Origin: Acidimicrobiia bacterium
Lineage (GTDB): Bacteria; Actinomycetota; Acidimicrobiia; Acidimicrobiales; Aldehydirespiratoraceae
Reading direction: 5' to 3'
Length of the DNA: 64,000 nt
Assembly: GCA_022819505.1 (NCBI GenBank)
Contig: JAJEHD010000005.1
Span: 124,001-188,000, forward strand
Translations under genes and position numbers: made by a program
Shown here: positions 29,189-37,204 of the stretch, piece after piece
How positions within the stretch are numbered: position 1 is the stretch's first letter
Layout: each line of letters begins with the position of its first letter
Notes under the pieces: generated by a model
The model's input: the letters and a program-made list of their open reading frames with translations, nothing else
The model's database searches: none
What the model was told of the DNA's origin: nothing

Positions 29189-29212
29189 CACTGGCCGGCA
29201 CGCACGGTTGTC

Positions 29213-29626
29213 TCAGATCGCGACTACTTCGATGAGGTCTTCGAGAGCGCGGAAGTCGTCCGGGTTTCGGGTGTAGAGCGGGAGACTCTCAGTCAGGGCG
29301 GTGGCCGCGATGAGCAAGTCCACCGCTCGGGCTCCGCGGGGCTTGCGGCCAGCGCTGGTGACCGCGGCGAAGACTCTGCCGTAGGCACGGCCGGCGTTGG
29401 CACTGAACGGGAGCGGGTCGAATACGGCCTCAACTCGCTGAAGCCGGTCTTAGCGGCGGCCGCGTTCTGCCGGGTCATCAGTGGCGTGCGGGCCTGCGGC
29501 GAGTTCGGCGAGAGTGACCGCGCTGATGGCGATCTCAACCGGAAGCGAGCCGGCGGGGATGTGTTCGAGATCGATGACCACCGACGTGTCGAGCAGGCCG
29601 CGTTCGGGGCGCACGTCGTCAGGCAC
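29213..29626 (-). pseudogene. VapC-type toxin interrupted by an in-frame TAA
   Basis: Reading from GTG 29626, which overlaps the antitoxin end by 8 nt, the frame encodes a PIN protein: GLLDTSVVIDLE, SAVTLAELAAGPHATDD, then RGRR followed by TAA (29450-29452), then DRLQRVEAVFDPLPF, RGARAVDLLIAATA and YTRNPDDFRALEDLIEVVAI to TGA at 29213. The two halves are in the same frame, so a single nonsense substitution (probably from CAA, Gln) explains it at codon 59 of 138. All four PIN acidic positions survive. As it stands only a 58-residue fragment would be made. TAA is not known to be recoded, so this is a recent pseudogene or a sequencing error. Confidence 0.8.
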
Positions 29627-29873
29627 GGGGCGCGACGTCTTGATCAGCGATCTGGTCGAGATCGTGGCGGAATCGGTCGTAGGCGACGGGGGCAGCAGTC
29701 CGGAAGAGCTCGACGGCGGCTTCGGTGCGGACGAAGCGGTGACGGCGCAGCGGGGTCAACTCGCCGATGGGTTCACCGTTGCGAGTGATGACGAAGGTCT
29801 CTCCCTCAATAAGGGCACGCATGATGCGGCCGCTGTCGTTCCGAAGCTCCCGTTGGCTGATCGCACCGCTCAT
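29619..29873 (-). CDS. Phd-like antitoxin next to a broken toxin
   Basis: This antitoxin has 84 residues. SQRELRNDSGRIMRALIEGETFVITRNGEPIGELTPL is the Phd/YefM DNA-binding fold, visible here as SQRELRNDSGRIMRALIEGE followed by TFVITRNGEPIGELTPL. The C-terminal helix region (AVELFRTAAPVAYDRFRHDL) would bind the toxin. The start ATG 29873 is 6 nt behind a TACACT box that overlaps a palindrome. Longer in-frame starts run through that promoter and are rejected. Its VapC partner carries a stop codon, so it may now act only as a DNA-binding protein or protect against toxins of related systems. Confidence 0.8.
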   Translation of the reverse strand: MSGAISQRELRNDSGRIMRALIEGETFVITRNGEPIGELTPLRRHRFVRTEAAVELFRTAAPVAYDRFRHDLDQIADQDVAPRA

Positions 29874-29879
29874 GACATA

Positions 29880-29899
29880 AGTGTAGCACGGCATGCTAC
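29880..29899 (-). promoter_or_regulatory. Operator and leaderless promoter of the second Phd antitoxin
   Basis: GTAGCA (29883-29888) and TGCTAC (29894-29899) are perfect 6-bp arms 5 nt apart. They overlap the minus-strand -10 TACACT (29880-29885), which lies 6 nt before the ATG. The half-site GTGCTAC is shared with the operator at 27750-27766. Confidence 0.65.
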
Positions 29900-30060
29900 G
29901 CCACTGACGTGCGGACAGCCGCCCGGCTGCGCGGAGGTGCGTGGCGCCGTCAACCAGGAGATGCGGGCCGTCTCGGACTTCACTCAGCAGAACGGCGGAC
30001 GGACCCGGATGTGCCCGGACAGCCAAGGGTGGCCCGATGAGCCGGTTCCGACAGGAGGAT

Positions 30061-31137
30061 CTAGCCAGCCGTCTGTGGGCCTGTGACCGACCCTCGCTCG
30101 ATGAGCGGGCAGGGGAGGACCATCTGGGCAGGCTCGTCCGGTAGGTCTTCGGCCAGCAAGTAGCTCACAGCCCAGTGCCCCATCGCGTAGTGGGGCAGGG
30201 CCATGGTCGTCAGTGGGGGCACGAGCTCAGCGGCGATGAGCTGCTGATCGTCGAAACCGACGACCGAGAGATCCTCTGGGATCCGGAGGCCACGGTCTCG
30301 GGCGGCCTGATAGACGCCCATCGCGGTCTGATCGTTGTATGCGAAGACCGCGGTCGGAGGATCGTCCAGGTCGAGGAGGTCGCCGACTGCGGCCCGCCCC
30401 CCGCTGGTCGAGGAAACACCGACGGCGACCAGATCATCGTCGAATGCAATCGAGTGCGCACCGAGCGCGTCGCGGTAGCCCAACAGACGCGCCGGCGGCG
30501 CGGCGCTCGGGTAGTCGGTAGTGACGAATCCGACCCGTCGGTGCCCGTATCCGATGAGATGATCTGTGGCGGCGAAGGCCGCACCGTGTTCGTCGGGGAC
30601 TACAGAGGGCAAGGACTCGTCGGCGACACGGGCGTCAAGCAGGACGGCGCGGGTCTCCTTCAGCGCCGGGGGTGGCGTGAGCACTCGATGGAACATCGCC
30701 GCGAGGACGATCCCGTCCACCTGCCGTTCGAGCATCTGGTCGATGGCGGCAGACTCCAGTTCGGCATGCTCGGGATGGTCGACGGCTCCGGTGTTGACGA
30801 TCAGCAGGAGTCGTCCTGCTTCCCAGGCCGCATCCTGGGCCCCCTTGATCATCTGGTTGGCGAAGGGAGTGGTGGCGATGTCGTCGGACACAAACCCGAT
30901 GGTGTCGGTTCGATGGAGGCGCATCGCTCTGGCCAAGCGATTGGTGCGATACCCGACTTGGCGGATGGCATCGTGGATGCGCTCCTGGGTGGCGGCCGGT
31001 ATCCCGCAGTTCTCGGGATCGTTCAGTACGAGTGAGACGCTGCTCTGAGAGACCCCAGCCACCCGGGCGACATCATGCATGGATGGTCGGCGATGGCGCT
31101 TCGAGGGCTCCCTGTCCCTTCCGGACGCGTTCGTCAC
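30061..31137 (-). CDS. LacI-family transcriptional regulator of the first sugar locus
   Basis: This is a repressor of about 358 residues. The N-terminal helix-turn-helix is SMHDVARVAGVSQSSVSLVL. A periplasmic-binding-like ligand domain follows, with TIGFVSDDI, GYGHRRVGFVTTD, PTAVFAYNDQTAMGVYQAA and DLSVVGFDDQQL, the typical LacI/GalR signposts. GTG 31137 is chosen because TACCCT lies 8 nt upstream; the longer frame would read through that promoter. It is divergent from the sugar-binding lipoprotein gene, and the 154-nt gap contains a 13-nt tandem repeat that is its probable operator. It would release on binding a sugar imported by the adjacent transporter. Confidence 0.9.
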   Translation of the reverse strand: MTNASGRDREPSKRHRRPSMHDVARVAGVSQSSVSLVLNDPENCGIPAATQERIHDAIRQVGYRTNRLARAMRLHRTDTIGFVSDDIATTPFANQMIKGAQDAAWEAGRLLLIVNTGAVDHPEHAELESAAIDQMLERQVDGIVLAAMFHRVLTPPPALKETRAVLLDARVADESLPSVVPDEHGAAFAATDHLIGYGHRRVGFVTTDYPSAAPPARLLGYRDALGAHSIAFDDDLVAVGVSSTSGGRAAVGDLLDLDDPPTAVFAYNDQTAMGVYQAARDRGLRIPEDLSVVGFDDQQLIAAELVPPLTTMALPHYAMGHWAVSYLLAEDLPDEPAQMVLPCPLIERGSVTGPQTAG

Positions 31138-31198
31138 GGGTTCCGAGGGTACCTGATCACACTCCCGGGGCCTCTTGCAGGCGCCTTGCAATTGGATC

Positions 31199-31230
31199 GT
31201 ATTACTGTTACATATTACCGTTACGTATTA
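31199..31230 (+). promoter_or_regulatory. Tandem 13-nt iterons upstream of the first sugar-binding gene
   Basis: GTATTACTGTTAC (31199-31211) and ATATTACCGTTAC (31212-31224) match at 11 of 13 positions, and GTATTA begins a third unit. The A+T-rich block follows TTGCAA (31186-31191), a possible -35. It is the best candidate operator for the divergent LacI regulator. Confidence 0.55.
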
Positions 31231-31291
31231 GGACGTGGATCGCCGGTGACCAATCGCGGTTGATCCCGACAAGGAGAAGGAGACCAACTCG

Positions 31292-32707
31292 ATGAAGAAG
31301 CACCTGCTGCTGAAGCTGCTGGGACTGTTGGCAGTCCTCGCTCTGGCGGCGAGCGCGTGTGGTGGGGACGACGATGCCGACGGGACCGGTGCTGCGCCGG
31401 CCGACGACACCGCCGCCGAGCCCGCCGCCGAGCCCGCCGACGACTCGGACGCTGAGCCCGCCGCTGAGCCGGCCGACGAACCCGCGGCCGAGCCCGCCGC
31501 CGAGGCAGTCACCGTGACCATGTGGTGGCATACCGGAACGCCTGAGGAGATGGAGGCGACCGATGCAGCCGTCGCCGCGTTCAACGCGTCCCGCACCGAC
31601 ATCCAGATCGATAAGACCGATATCCCCGGAGGGGCCTACACGGATCAGGTGAACGCAGCCGCGCTTGCAGGTGACCTGCCGTGTGTGCTCGATTTCGATG
31701 GACCCTTCGTCTACAACTTCGCGTGGTCGGACTACCTGATTCCGATAGACGAGTACGTGTCCGCGGAGATGCGGGCCGACTTCCTCCCGTCGATCATCGA
31801 TCAAGGCACCTACAACGGCGAGCTCTACAGCCTCGGCCAATTCGACTCCGGCCTCGGGATGTACGCCAACCGCGCGTACCTCGACGCCGCCGGGGTCCGC
31901 ATCCCGACGTTCGAGGAGCCTTGGACTCTCGACGAGTTCGAGGCCGGCCTGGCTGCGCTCGCCGAGCTTCCCGAGGTCGAGTTCCCGCTGGACCTGAAGA
32001 TCAACTACGGCCAGGGGGAGTGGTACACCTACGGTTTCGCGCCGATCCTCCAGTCCTTCGGCGGCGACCTCGTCGACCGCAGCGACTACCAGCGCGCATC
32101 GGGAGTCCTCGACGGCCCAGAGTCAGTGGAGGCGATGGAGACCTTCCAGAGCTGGTTCGACAACGGGTGGGTGGACCCCGCCACCCCAGCCGACGACTCC
32201 TTCTACGGATCGAAGACCGCGGCCATCAGCTTCGTGGGTCACTGGATGTGGACGCCCCATTCCGAGGCGCTCGGCGACGATCTCCTGGTCCTGCCGATGC
32301 CGAACTTCGGGGGCGAGACGGTCACCGGGATGGGTTCCTGGAACTACGGGATCTCCAGCAGCTGTGAGGATCCGGCAGCAGCCTTCGAGGTCCTCTCGCA
32401 CCTCGTCTCCACCGAGGAGATCCTGCGAATGACCGCGGGCAATGGCGCGGTCCCGGCTCGGCTGTCGGCACTGGAGCAGTCCGATCTCTACAGCGCAGAC
32501 GGTCCGCTGGCCATCTTCGCTCAGCAGCTGTCGGAGGGTCGAGCCGTGCCTCGGCCGATCTTCCCGGGCTACGCCACGGTGACGGAGGTGTTCGCCCAGG
32601 CGGTCGCCGACATCATCGCAGGCGCCGACGTCCAGTCGGAGCTGAGCGACGCGGCCTCGGCGATCGACCAGGACATCGAGGACAACAGCGGGTACCCGAC
32701 CGGCTGA
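31292..32707 (+). CDS. Sugar ABC transporter substrate-binding lipoprotein (locus 1)
   Basis: This binding protein has 471 residues. A signal peptide with lipobox LAASAC gives a lipidated Cys near residue 24. About 45 residues of Asp/Glu/Ala/Pro-rich linker with EPAAEP repeats follow, then the family 1 binding fold (VTMWWHTGTPEEMEATDAAV at its start). It would capture a carbohydrate outside the membrane and hand it to the permease pair downstream. A GGAGAAGGAG lies before the ATG. Two strong hairpins follow the stop, before the permease genes. The GH32 hydrolase in the same operon suggests a fructose-containing sugar such as sucrose or fructo-oligosaccharide. Confidence 0.93.
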   Translation: MKKHLLLKLLGLLAVLALAASACGGDDDADGTGAAPADDTAAEPAAEPADDSDAEPAAEPADEPAAEPAAEAVTVTMWWHTGTPEEMEATDAAVAAFNASRTDIQIDKTDIPGGAYTDQVNAAALAGDLPCVLDFDGPFVYNFAWSDYLIPIDEYVSAEMRADFLPSIIDQGTYNGELYSLGQFDSGLGMYANRAYLDAAGVRIPTFEEPWTLDEFEAGLAALAELPEVEFPLDLKINYGQGEWYTYGFAPILQSFGGDLVDRSDYQRASGVLDGPESVEAMETFQSWFDNGWVDPATPADDSFYGSKTAAISFVGHWMWTPHSEALGDDLLVLPMPNFGGETVTGMGSWNYGISSSCEDPAAAFEVLSHLVSTEEILRMTAGNGAVPARLSALEQSDLYSADGPLAIFAQQLSEGRAVPRPIFPGYATVTEVFAQAVADIIAGADVQSELSDAASAIDQDIEDNSGYPTG

Positions 32708-32726
32708 CCTCCCCGTTGTCTCGGCG

Positions 32727-32796
32727 AGCGACGGCCGCCCTCCCTGCCGTCGCTGGCACACGCGGGTCGGGTCCCTCCTGACGGGGGGACCCGACC
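32727..32796 (+). other. Two intercistronic hairpins between binding protein and permease
   Basis: AGCGACGGC (32727-32735) pairs with GCCGTCGCT (32746-32754). GGTCGGGTCCC (32765-32775) pairs with GGGACCCGACC (32786-32796), and three more inner pairs are possible. No T-run follows. Such stem-loops after a binding-protein gene usually protect its mRNA or attenuate the permease genes. Confidence 0.75.
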
Positions 32797-32855
32797 GCGA
32801 ATCCTGATGAGCAACTGTTGGGTAGAACTAGCCGAAACACAGGCAGGGGGAGGAC

Positions 32856-33815
32856 ATGGCCACCGCAATCGAGCCTATGCCTCGCGACCGGCTCTCTGAT
32901 CGACGACGACGGAGGGGACGGGAGCTTCTCCAAGGATGGGGCTTCGCCGCCCCGGCGATCGTGCTGTTGGCGGTGTTCCTCGTGCTCCCGTTCATCCTGG
33001 CGATCTACTCGTCGTTCACGGATCAACGCCTGGTTCCGAACCCGAACCTGCCGACCAAGTGGGTCGGCTTGCGGAACTACCGCCGGCTGTTCGAGAACGA
33101 GAGCTTCCTGTCCGGTCTCGTCTTCAACGGCATCTTCGTCCTGGTGGTGGTACCGCTGCAGACCGCGTTCGCCCTTGGCCTGGCCGTCCTGGTCAATCAG
33201 AAGCTGAAGTTCAGGAACGCGTTCCGGACGATCTACTTCGCTCCGGTGGCAGTCACGATGGTGGTCGTTGCCGTCATGTGGACGTCGTTCTTCAATCCGT
33301 CCGCGGGTCTGGTCAACAGTGTCCTTGACACCGTCTCGTTCGGATTCCTCACCCCTGAGCGGTTCGGCTTCCTGAATTGGGCCCTCGACCGTCACGGCGC
33401 CCGCGCGGCCATCATCATCCTGTCCATCTGGCAGGGCGTGGGATTCCAGATGGTGATCTATCTCGCAGGGCTCCAGTCGATCCCGGACAGCCTGTACGAG
33501 GCGGCCCGGATAGACGGCGCGAACCCGTGGCAGCAGTTCCGGCACGTCACGATCCCGCAGCTGCGCAACACCACGATCTTCGTAGTGCTGTCGACGACGA
33601 TTCTGGCATTCGCGCTCTTCGACCAGGTCGAGATCATGACTCAGGGCGGCCCACAGGACGCCACTCAGACCATGATCCTGCGCCTCATCACCTTCGGGTT
33701 CCGCCAGGGCCAGGTCGGAATGGGCTCCGCGCTCGGTGTCTTCTACTTCGTCCTCGTGGTCGTCGTCGCCTTCACGCAACGACGGCTGCTCAAGGAAGAG
33801 CGGGCGGTGGCGTGA
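32856..33815 (+). CDS. Sugar ABC transporter permease, MalF type (locus 1)
   Basis: This integral membrane subunit has 319 residues and about six transmembrane helices, the first at LLQGWGFAAPAIVLLAVFLV. The EAA loop that contacts the ATPase is YEAARIDGANPWQQFRHVTI, with the invariant Gly. It is a CUT1-family permease and would pair with the next gene. It starts at ATG 32856, 20 nt after a GGGGGAGG-like region. The stop overlaps the next ATG by one base (TGATG). No ATP-binding gene lies in this operon. Confidence 0.93.
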   Translation: MATAIEPMPRDRLSDRRRRRGRELLQGWGFAAPAIVLLAVFLVLPFILAIYSSFTDQRLVPNPNLPTKWVGLRNYRRLFENESFLSGLVFNGIFVLVVVPLQTAFALGLAVLVNQKLKFRNAFRTIYFAPVAVTMVVVAVMWTSFFNPSAGLVNSVLDTVSFGFLTPERFGFLNWALDRHGARAAIIILSIWQGVGFQMVIYLAGLQSIPDSLYEAARIDGANPWQQFRHVTIPQLRNTTIFVVLSTTILAFALFDQVEIMTQGGPQDATQTMILRLITFGFRQGQVGMGSALGVFYFVLVVVVAFTQRRLLKEERAVA

Positions 33816-34705
33816 TGGAAGTCATGGATGCAGTCAGACACGTCGAGGAGGGCGTCGACGTGGCAGGGCGCTCGCGGCGGCTGCGCCTCCGGCGTCCGTT
33901 GACCTATGCGGTCATGGTCCTGTTGGCGATCTTCTTCGTCTTCCCGGTCGTCGCGATGGTGGTGCTCTCGCTGCAACCGGATGAGACGCAGGTCATCGCC
34001 GACCAGGACTCGATCTGGGCGTTCTTCCCTCGTGCCCTGTCACTGCAGAACTACGAGGACATCTTCGGTCGCGACGTCGGTCGCGCCGTCTTCAACAGCG
34101 CGCTGATCACCGTGGTGACCGTGGGCTTGGGCCTCGTGGTCAACAGCATGTGCGCCTACGGCCTCGCCCGGCTCCAGTGGATCGGTCGAAGCGTCGTCAT
34201 CGGCGCGGTGGTGGCGCTGATGATCGTGCCCTTCCAGTCGGTCTCGGTTCCGCTTCTGTTGGTTGTGAACCGGCTCGGGTGGCTCGACACGTATCACGTA
34301 CAGATCATCCCGTTCGTGGCCAACCCGTTCTTCATCTTCCTCTTCTATCAGGCGTTCATCGGGCTGCCGAAGGAGATCGAGGAGGCAGCCCTCATCGACG
34401 GTGCAGGGCGCTGGACCATCTACCGGCGCATCGTCGCGCCACTGTCACGACCCACGTTCGCCACTGTCGGCATCCTTCAGGCACTGTTCGTATGGGGCTC
34501 GTTCTTCTGGCCGTTGATGGTCACCCGCGGCCCCGACGTGCGTCCACTGCCGGTGGCCATGCAGGTGCTGTTCTCCGACCCCAACGTGCCGCTGGGTGAC
34601 GTGTTCGCGTTCGCAGCAGTCATGACCCTTCCGATCCTCGCTCTCTACCTCGCCTTCCAGAAGTGGTTCGTGCAGTCCGTCGCATCCCAGGGCTTGAAGG
34701 GGTGA
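33815..34705 (+). CDS. Sugar ABC transporter permease, MalG type (locus 1)
   Basis: This is the second CUT1 permease subunit, 296 residues with six predicted helices, the first around YAVMVLLAIFFVFPVVAMVV. The EAA motif reads EEAALIDGAGRWTIYRRIVA, containing the ATPase-contact Gly. ATG 33815 overlaps the MalF stop by one base, so longer in-frame starts inside malF are rejected. Its stop overlaps the GTG of the GH32 gene (GTGA), showing that the hydrolase belongs to the same operon and probably acts on the imported sugar. Confidence 0.93.
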   Translation: MEVMDAVRHVEEGVDVAGRSRRLRLRRPLTYAVMVLLAIFFVFPVVAMVVLSLQPDETQVIADQDSIWAFFPRALSLQNYEDIFGRDVGRAVFNSALITVVTVGLGLVVNSMCAYGLARLQWIGRSVVIGAVVALMIVPFQSVSVPLLLVVNRLGWLDTYHVQIIPFVANPFFIFLFYQAFIGLPKEIEEAALIDGAGRWTIYRRIVAPLSRPTFATVGILQALFVWGSFFWPLMVTRGPDVRPLPVAMQVLFSDPNVPLGDVFAFAAVMTLPILALYLAFQKWFVQSVASQGLKG

Positions 34706-36105
34706 AGGCCCGGGAGGACGCCGACGCGTTCCCCCGGCCCCGGTGGCACCTCACACCGCCATCGGGGTGGATGAACGATCCCAACGGCCCCATCCGTCTC
34801 GGCAGCCGCTATCACCTCTACTACCAGCTCAACCCCGACGAGCCGGTCTGGGGAAACCTCCACTGGGGCCACGCGAGCTCCACCGACCTCCTCCATTGGC
34901 GCCACGAGCCGATCGCCCTCTGGCCTGACGAGCAGGGTCTGATTTTCACAGGCTCGGTCGTTCACGACACCGAGGGCACCGCCGGGTTCGGCGCGGGAGC
35001 GCTGGTGGCCGTGTTCACCCAGCATCTCGCAGGGCTCGAACGCCAGAGCCTGGCGTGGAGTCTCGACGGAGGTCGGACATGGACGCCCTACCGGGACAAC
35101 CCGGTCCTCGAGGCACCACCCGGCTGTAGGGACTTTCGCGACCCGAAGGTTCTCGGCCACGGAGCCGGCTGGCTGATGGTGCTGGCCGTGGGATCTGAGC
35201 TCTGGTGGTACCGGAGCCAGGATCTCCGTGGTTGGGAGTTCGCCGACAAGATGACGCCGCCCGTCCCGTCCCCGCAGTCGATCATAGAGGTCCCAGACCT
35301 CGTGCGTGTCCCTGTCGAAGGGACCGGGACGGACGTCTGGACGCTCATTTACAGCGTCCAACCACCGCGCGGCACGGCGAGACACGCGCGGCAGGTCCAT
35401 TGGATCCCGGGCGCCGTTCGCGATACCGGCTTCGCCGCGATGACTACCCGAGGCGGGGGCGTGGTCGACGTCGGGACCTCCTACTACGCGGCCCTCACCT
35501 GGGATCTCAACTGCGCCGAGGAGCCGATAGCCATCGGTTGGATGGACGAGCGGACCGCGCCGGACGGAGGGGGTCCGCGGTCGTGGTGCGGTCGCCAGTC
35601 GATTCCCCGCCGGCTCAGCCTCGTTCAACGAGGAGACGCTCTCGCGCTGCGGCAGCGTCCCGTGCTTCCCGACTGGTCTCCGTCAGTCCGTGTGGTCATC
35701 AACGCAGGATCGGCGGAGTCGGTAGCGCTTACACACGGGACATTCGCCGCCAGAGTTACGGGGGGCGGAGCGGACGATCGGATTCAAGCCATCCGCCTGC
35801 AACTCGACTCCGGACCTGCGAACGCGGACTCGACCAGCGTCAGCTTGGGACCCACGGCCCTCGAGGTCAGTAGTTCGGACGTCAGCGTGCGGCGCGAACG
35901 TGTGGACGCGGATGCCGGTGACCTGATGCTGATCTCCGACTACGGCTCGCTCGAGGTCTTCGCCGACGCAGGACTCGGCGTCGCTTCGGTGCTGACGCCC
36001 GTCGTCGGCTCGACGGGGTGCATGGTGGTCGAGAACGACGGCCCGGATCCGCTTGTGTTCGAGATCATGTTCGCAACTGACGACGCGGGAGACGAGCAGC
36101 CGTGA
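34702..36105 (+). CDS. GH32 beta-fructofuranosidase-like hydrolase
   Basis: This is a glycoside hydrolase of family 32, 467 residues with no signal peptide, so it is intracellular. HLTPPSGWMNDPNGPI near residue 20 holds the catalytic nucleophile Asp (WMNDPNG). GCRDFRDPKV supplies the RDP transition-state Asp. SIIEVPDLV is in the place of the WECPD acid/base motif, so the Glu is kept but the Cys is Val. The C-terminal ~120 residues form the usual beta-sandwich. It would cleave sucrose or fructo-oligosaccharides after import. The GTG start overlaps the permease stop, and the stop overlaps the next start; both overlaps are GTGA. Confidence 0.9.
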   Translation: MKAREDADAFPRPRWHLTPPSGWMNDPNGPIRLGSRYHLYYQLNPDEPVWGNLHWGHASSTDLLHWRHEPIALWPDEQGLIFTGSVVHDTEGTAGFGAGALVAVFTQHLAGLERQSLAWSLDGGRTWTPYRDNPVLEAPPGCRDFRDPKVLGHGAGWLMVLAVGSELWWYRSQDLRGWEFADKMTPPVPSPQSIIEVPDLVRVPVEGTGTDVWTLIYSVQPPRGTARHARQVHWIPGAVRDTGFAAMTTRGGGVVDVGTSYYAALTWDLNCAEEPIAIGWMDERTAPDGGGPRSWCGRQSIPRRLSLVQRGDALALRQRPVLPDWSPSVRVVINAGSAESVALTHGTFAARVTGGGADDRIQAIRLQLDSGPANADSTSVSLGPTALEVSSSDVSVRRERVDADAGDLMLISDYGSLEVFADAGLGVASVLTPVVGSTGCMVVENDGPDPLVFEIMFATDDAGDEQP

Positions 36106-37148
36106 GCGCCCGCCTCCGCGTTGTCATCGACCCGCACTTCCGGACCATGGACGAGATCTTCACCCCGGCTGATCGGGCGGAACTGCACGAACTGGTCGAT
36201 GTCGTCTGGGGTCTCGATCGACCGATGCCACGAGACGACTTCCTCAGGGCGCTGGCCGACGCCGACGTGGTCGTGTTCGGCGGGTGGCGGTATGGCGCGG
36301 ACGCACTCGACGCCGCAACTCCCCGGTTGCGCGCCCTGCTAGAGGTCGCCGGCGGCCATGAGCACGCCGACCTCGACTACGACAGGTGCCTCGACCGAGG
36401 CATCGCCGTCGGGTCATGCGCACCAGCCTTCGGGCCCGCCGTCTCGGAGATGGCGCTGGCCCTGGCATTGAGCTCAATGCGGGGCGTGACCCAGGCGGAT
36501 CGGCTCATGCGCCGCAGGTCGGAACAGTGGCTTCACGCCGGCAACGAGGGCAACACCTCGCTGCACGGCGCCTCCGTGGGGTTCGTAGGTTGCGGCCGGA
36601 TCTCGGTGCACCTGCAGCGACTGCTCGAGCCCTTCGGGGCGAAGGTCCTCGGCTATGACCCTCCGATCTCAGAGGAGATCCTGCGCTCGCGGGGGATCGT
36701 CCCGGCCTCACTCGAGACGATCATGGCGGACGCACGGGTGGTCTTCATCCTCGCCGCGCCGACAGCCAGCAACCACGGGCTCATCAGCAGGCGACTGCTG
36801 CGCATGCTCACTCCGGACCAGACCCTGGTGCTTCTCAGCCGAGCCCGTCTCGTCGACTTCGATGCACTCGTCGAGCTGGTAGCCCAGCGTCGATTCCGAG
36901 CTGCCATCGACGTGTACCCCGACGAGCCACTGGACCCGAGCCATCCGGTTCGAGCCCTCGACTGGGCCGTCCTCGCGCCCCATCTCGCCGGGGCCATGCC
37001 TGCAGCACTCTTCGAGATCGGACGCATGGTCGTGGCGGACCTGCAGGCCCTTGCGGACGGACGCCGGCCGACGGTCATGCAGTACCTGACTCCGGAGAAC
37101 CGTGCTGGTCTGCTCCAAGGGGGCTGCCGGGGCCGCCGTACGTCCTGA
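36102..37148 (+). CDS. 2-hydroxyacid dehydrogenase-like NAD-binding protein (locus 1)
   Basis: This protein of 348 residues is of the D-isomer-specific 2-hydroxyacid dehydrogenase type. The Rossmann motif is GFVGCGRISVHLQRLLEPFG (GxGxxxxxxA-like). The C-terminal catalytic positions read LLSRARLVD (Arg), DVYPDEPL (Glu) and APHLAGA (His). The N-terminal PHFRTMDEIFTPADR block is shared with the paralogue at 42200 and is unusual for characterised members. It could be a sugar-acid or keto-acid reductase tied to the imported sugar. GTG overlaps the GH32 stop. The last ~12 residues (GGCRGRRTS) look like a non-conserved tail. Confidence 0.85.
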   Translation: MSARLRVVIDPHFRTMDEIFTPADRAELHELVDVVWGLDRPMPRDDFLRALADADVVVFGGWRYGADALDAATPRLRALLEVAGGHEHADLDYDRCLDRGIAVGSCAPAFGPAVSEMALALALSSMRGVTQADRLMRRRSEQWLHAGNEGNTSLHGASVGFVGCGRISVHLQRLLEPFGAKVLGYDPPISEEILRSRGIVPASLETIMADARVVFILAAPTASNHGLISRRLLRMLTPDQTLVLLSRARLVDFDALVELVAQRRFRAAIDVYPDEPLDPSHPVRALDWAVLAPHLAGAMPAALFEIGRMVVADLQALADGRRPTVMQYLTPENRAGLLQGGCRGRRTS

Positions 37149-37180
37149 CAACGTGCGGAACTTGTCGTGGTACGTCGAGC

Positions 37181-37204
37181 TACCATCGATGTATGACCAT
37201 ACAT
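37181..37204 (+). promoter_or_regulatory. Leaderless promoter and operator of the GH13 gene
   Basis: TACCAT (37181-37186) lies 6 nt before the ATG at 37193. TGTATGACCATACA at 37190-37203 is a perfect palindrome (6-bp arms, AC centre) that covers the start codon. The same operator occurs at 44320-44333, and in half form at 38908. Confidence 0.7.

Noticed and set aside
29450..29452. Reading the TAA in the VapC gene as a recoded codon
   Set aside because: TAA is not used for selenocysteine or pyrrolysine, and the place matches a Gln-like position rather than a catalytic residue. A nonsense mutation is simpler.
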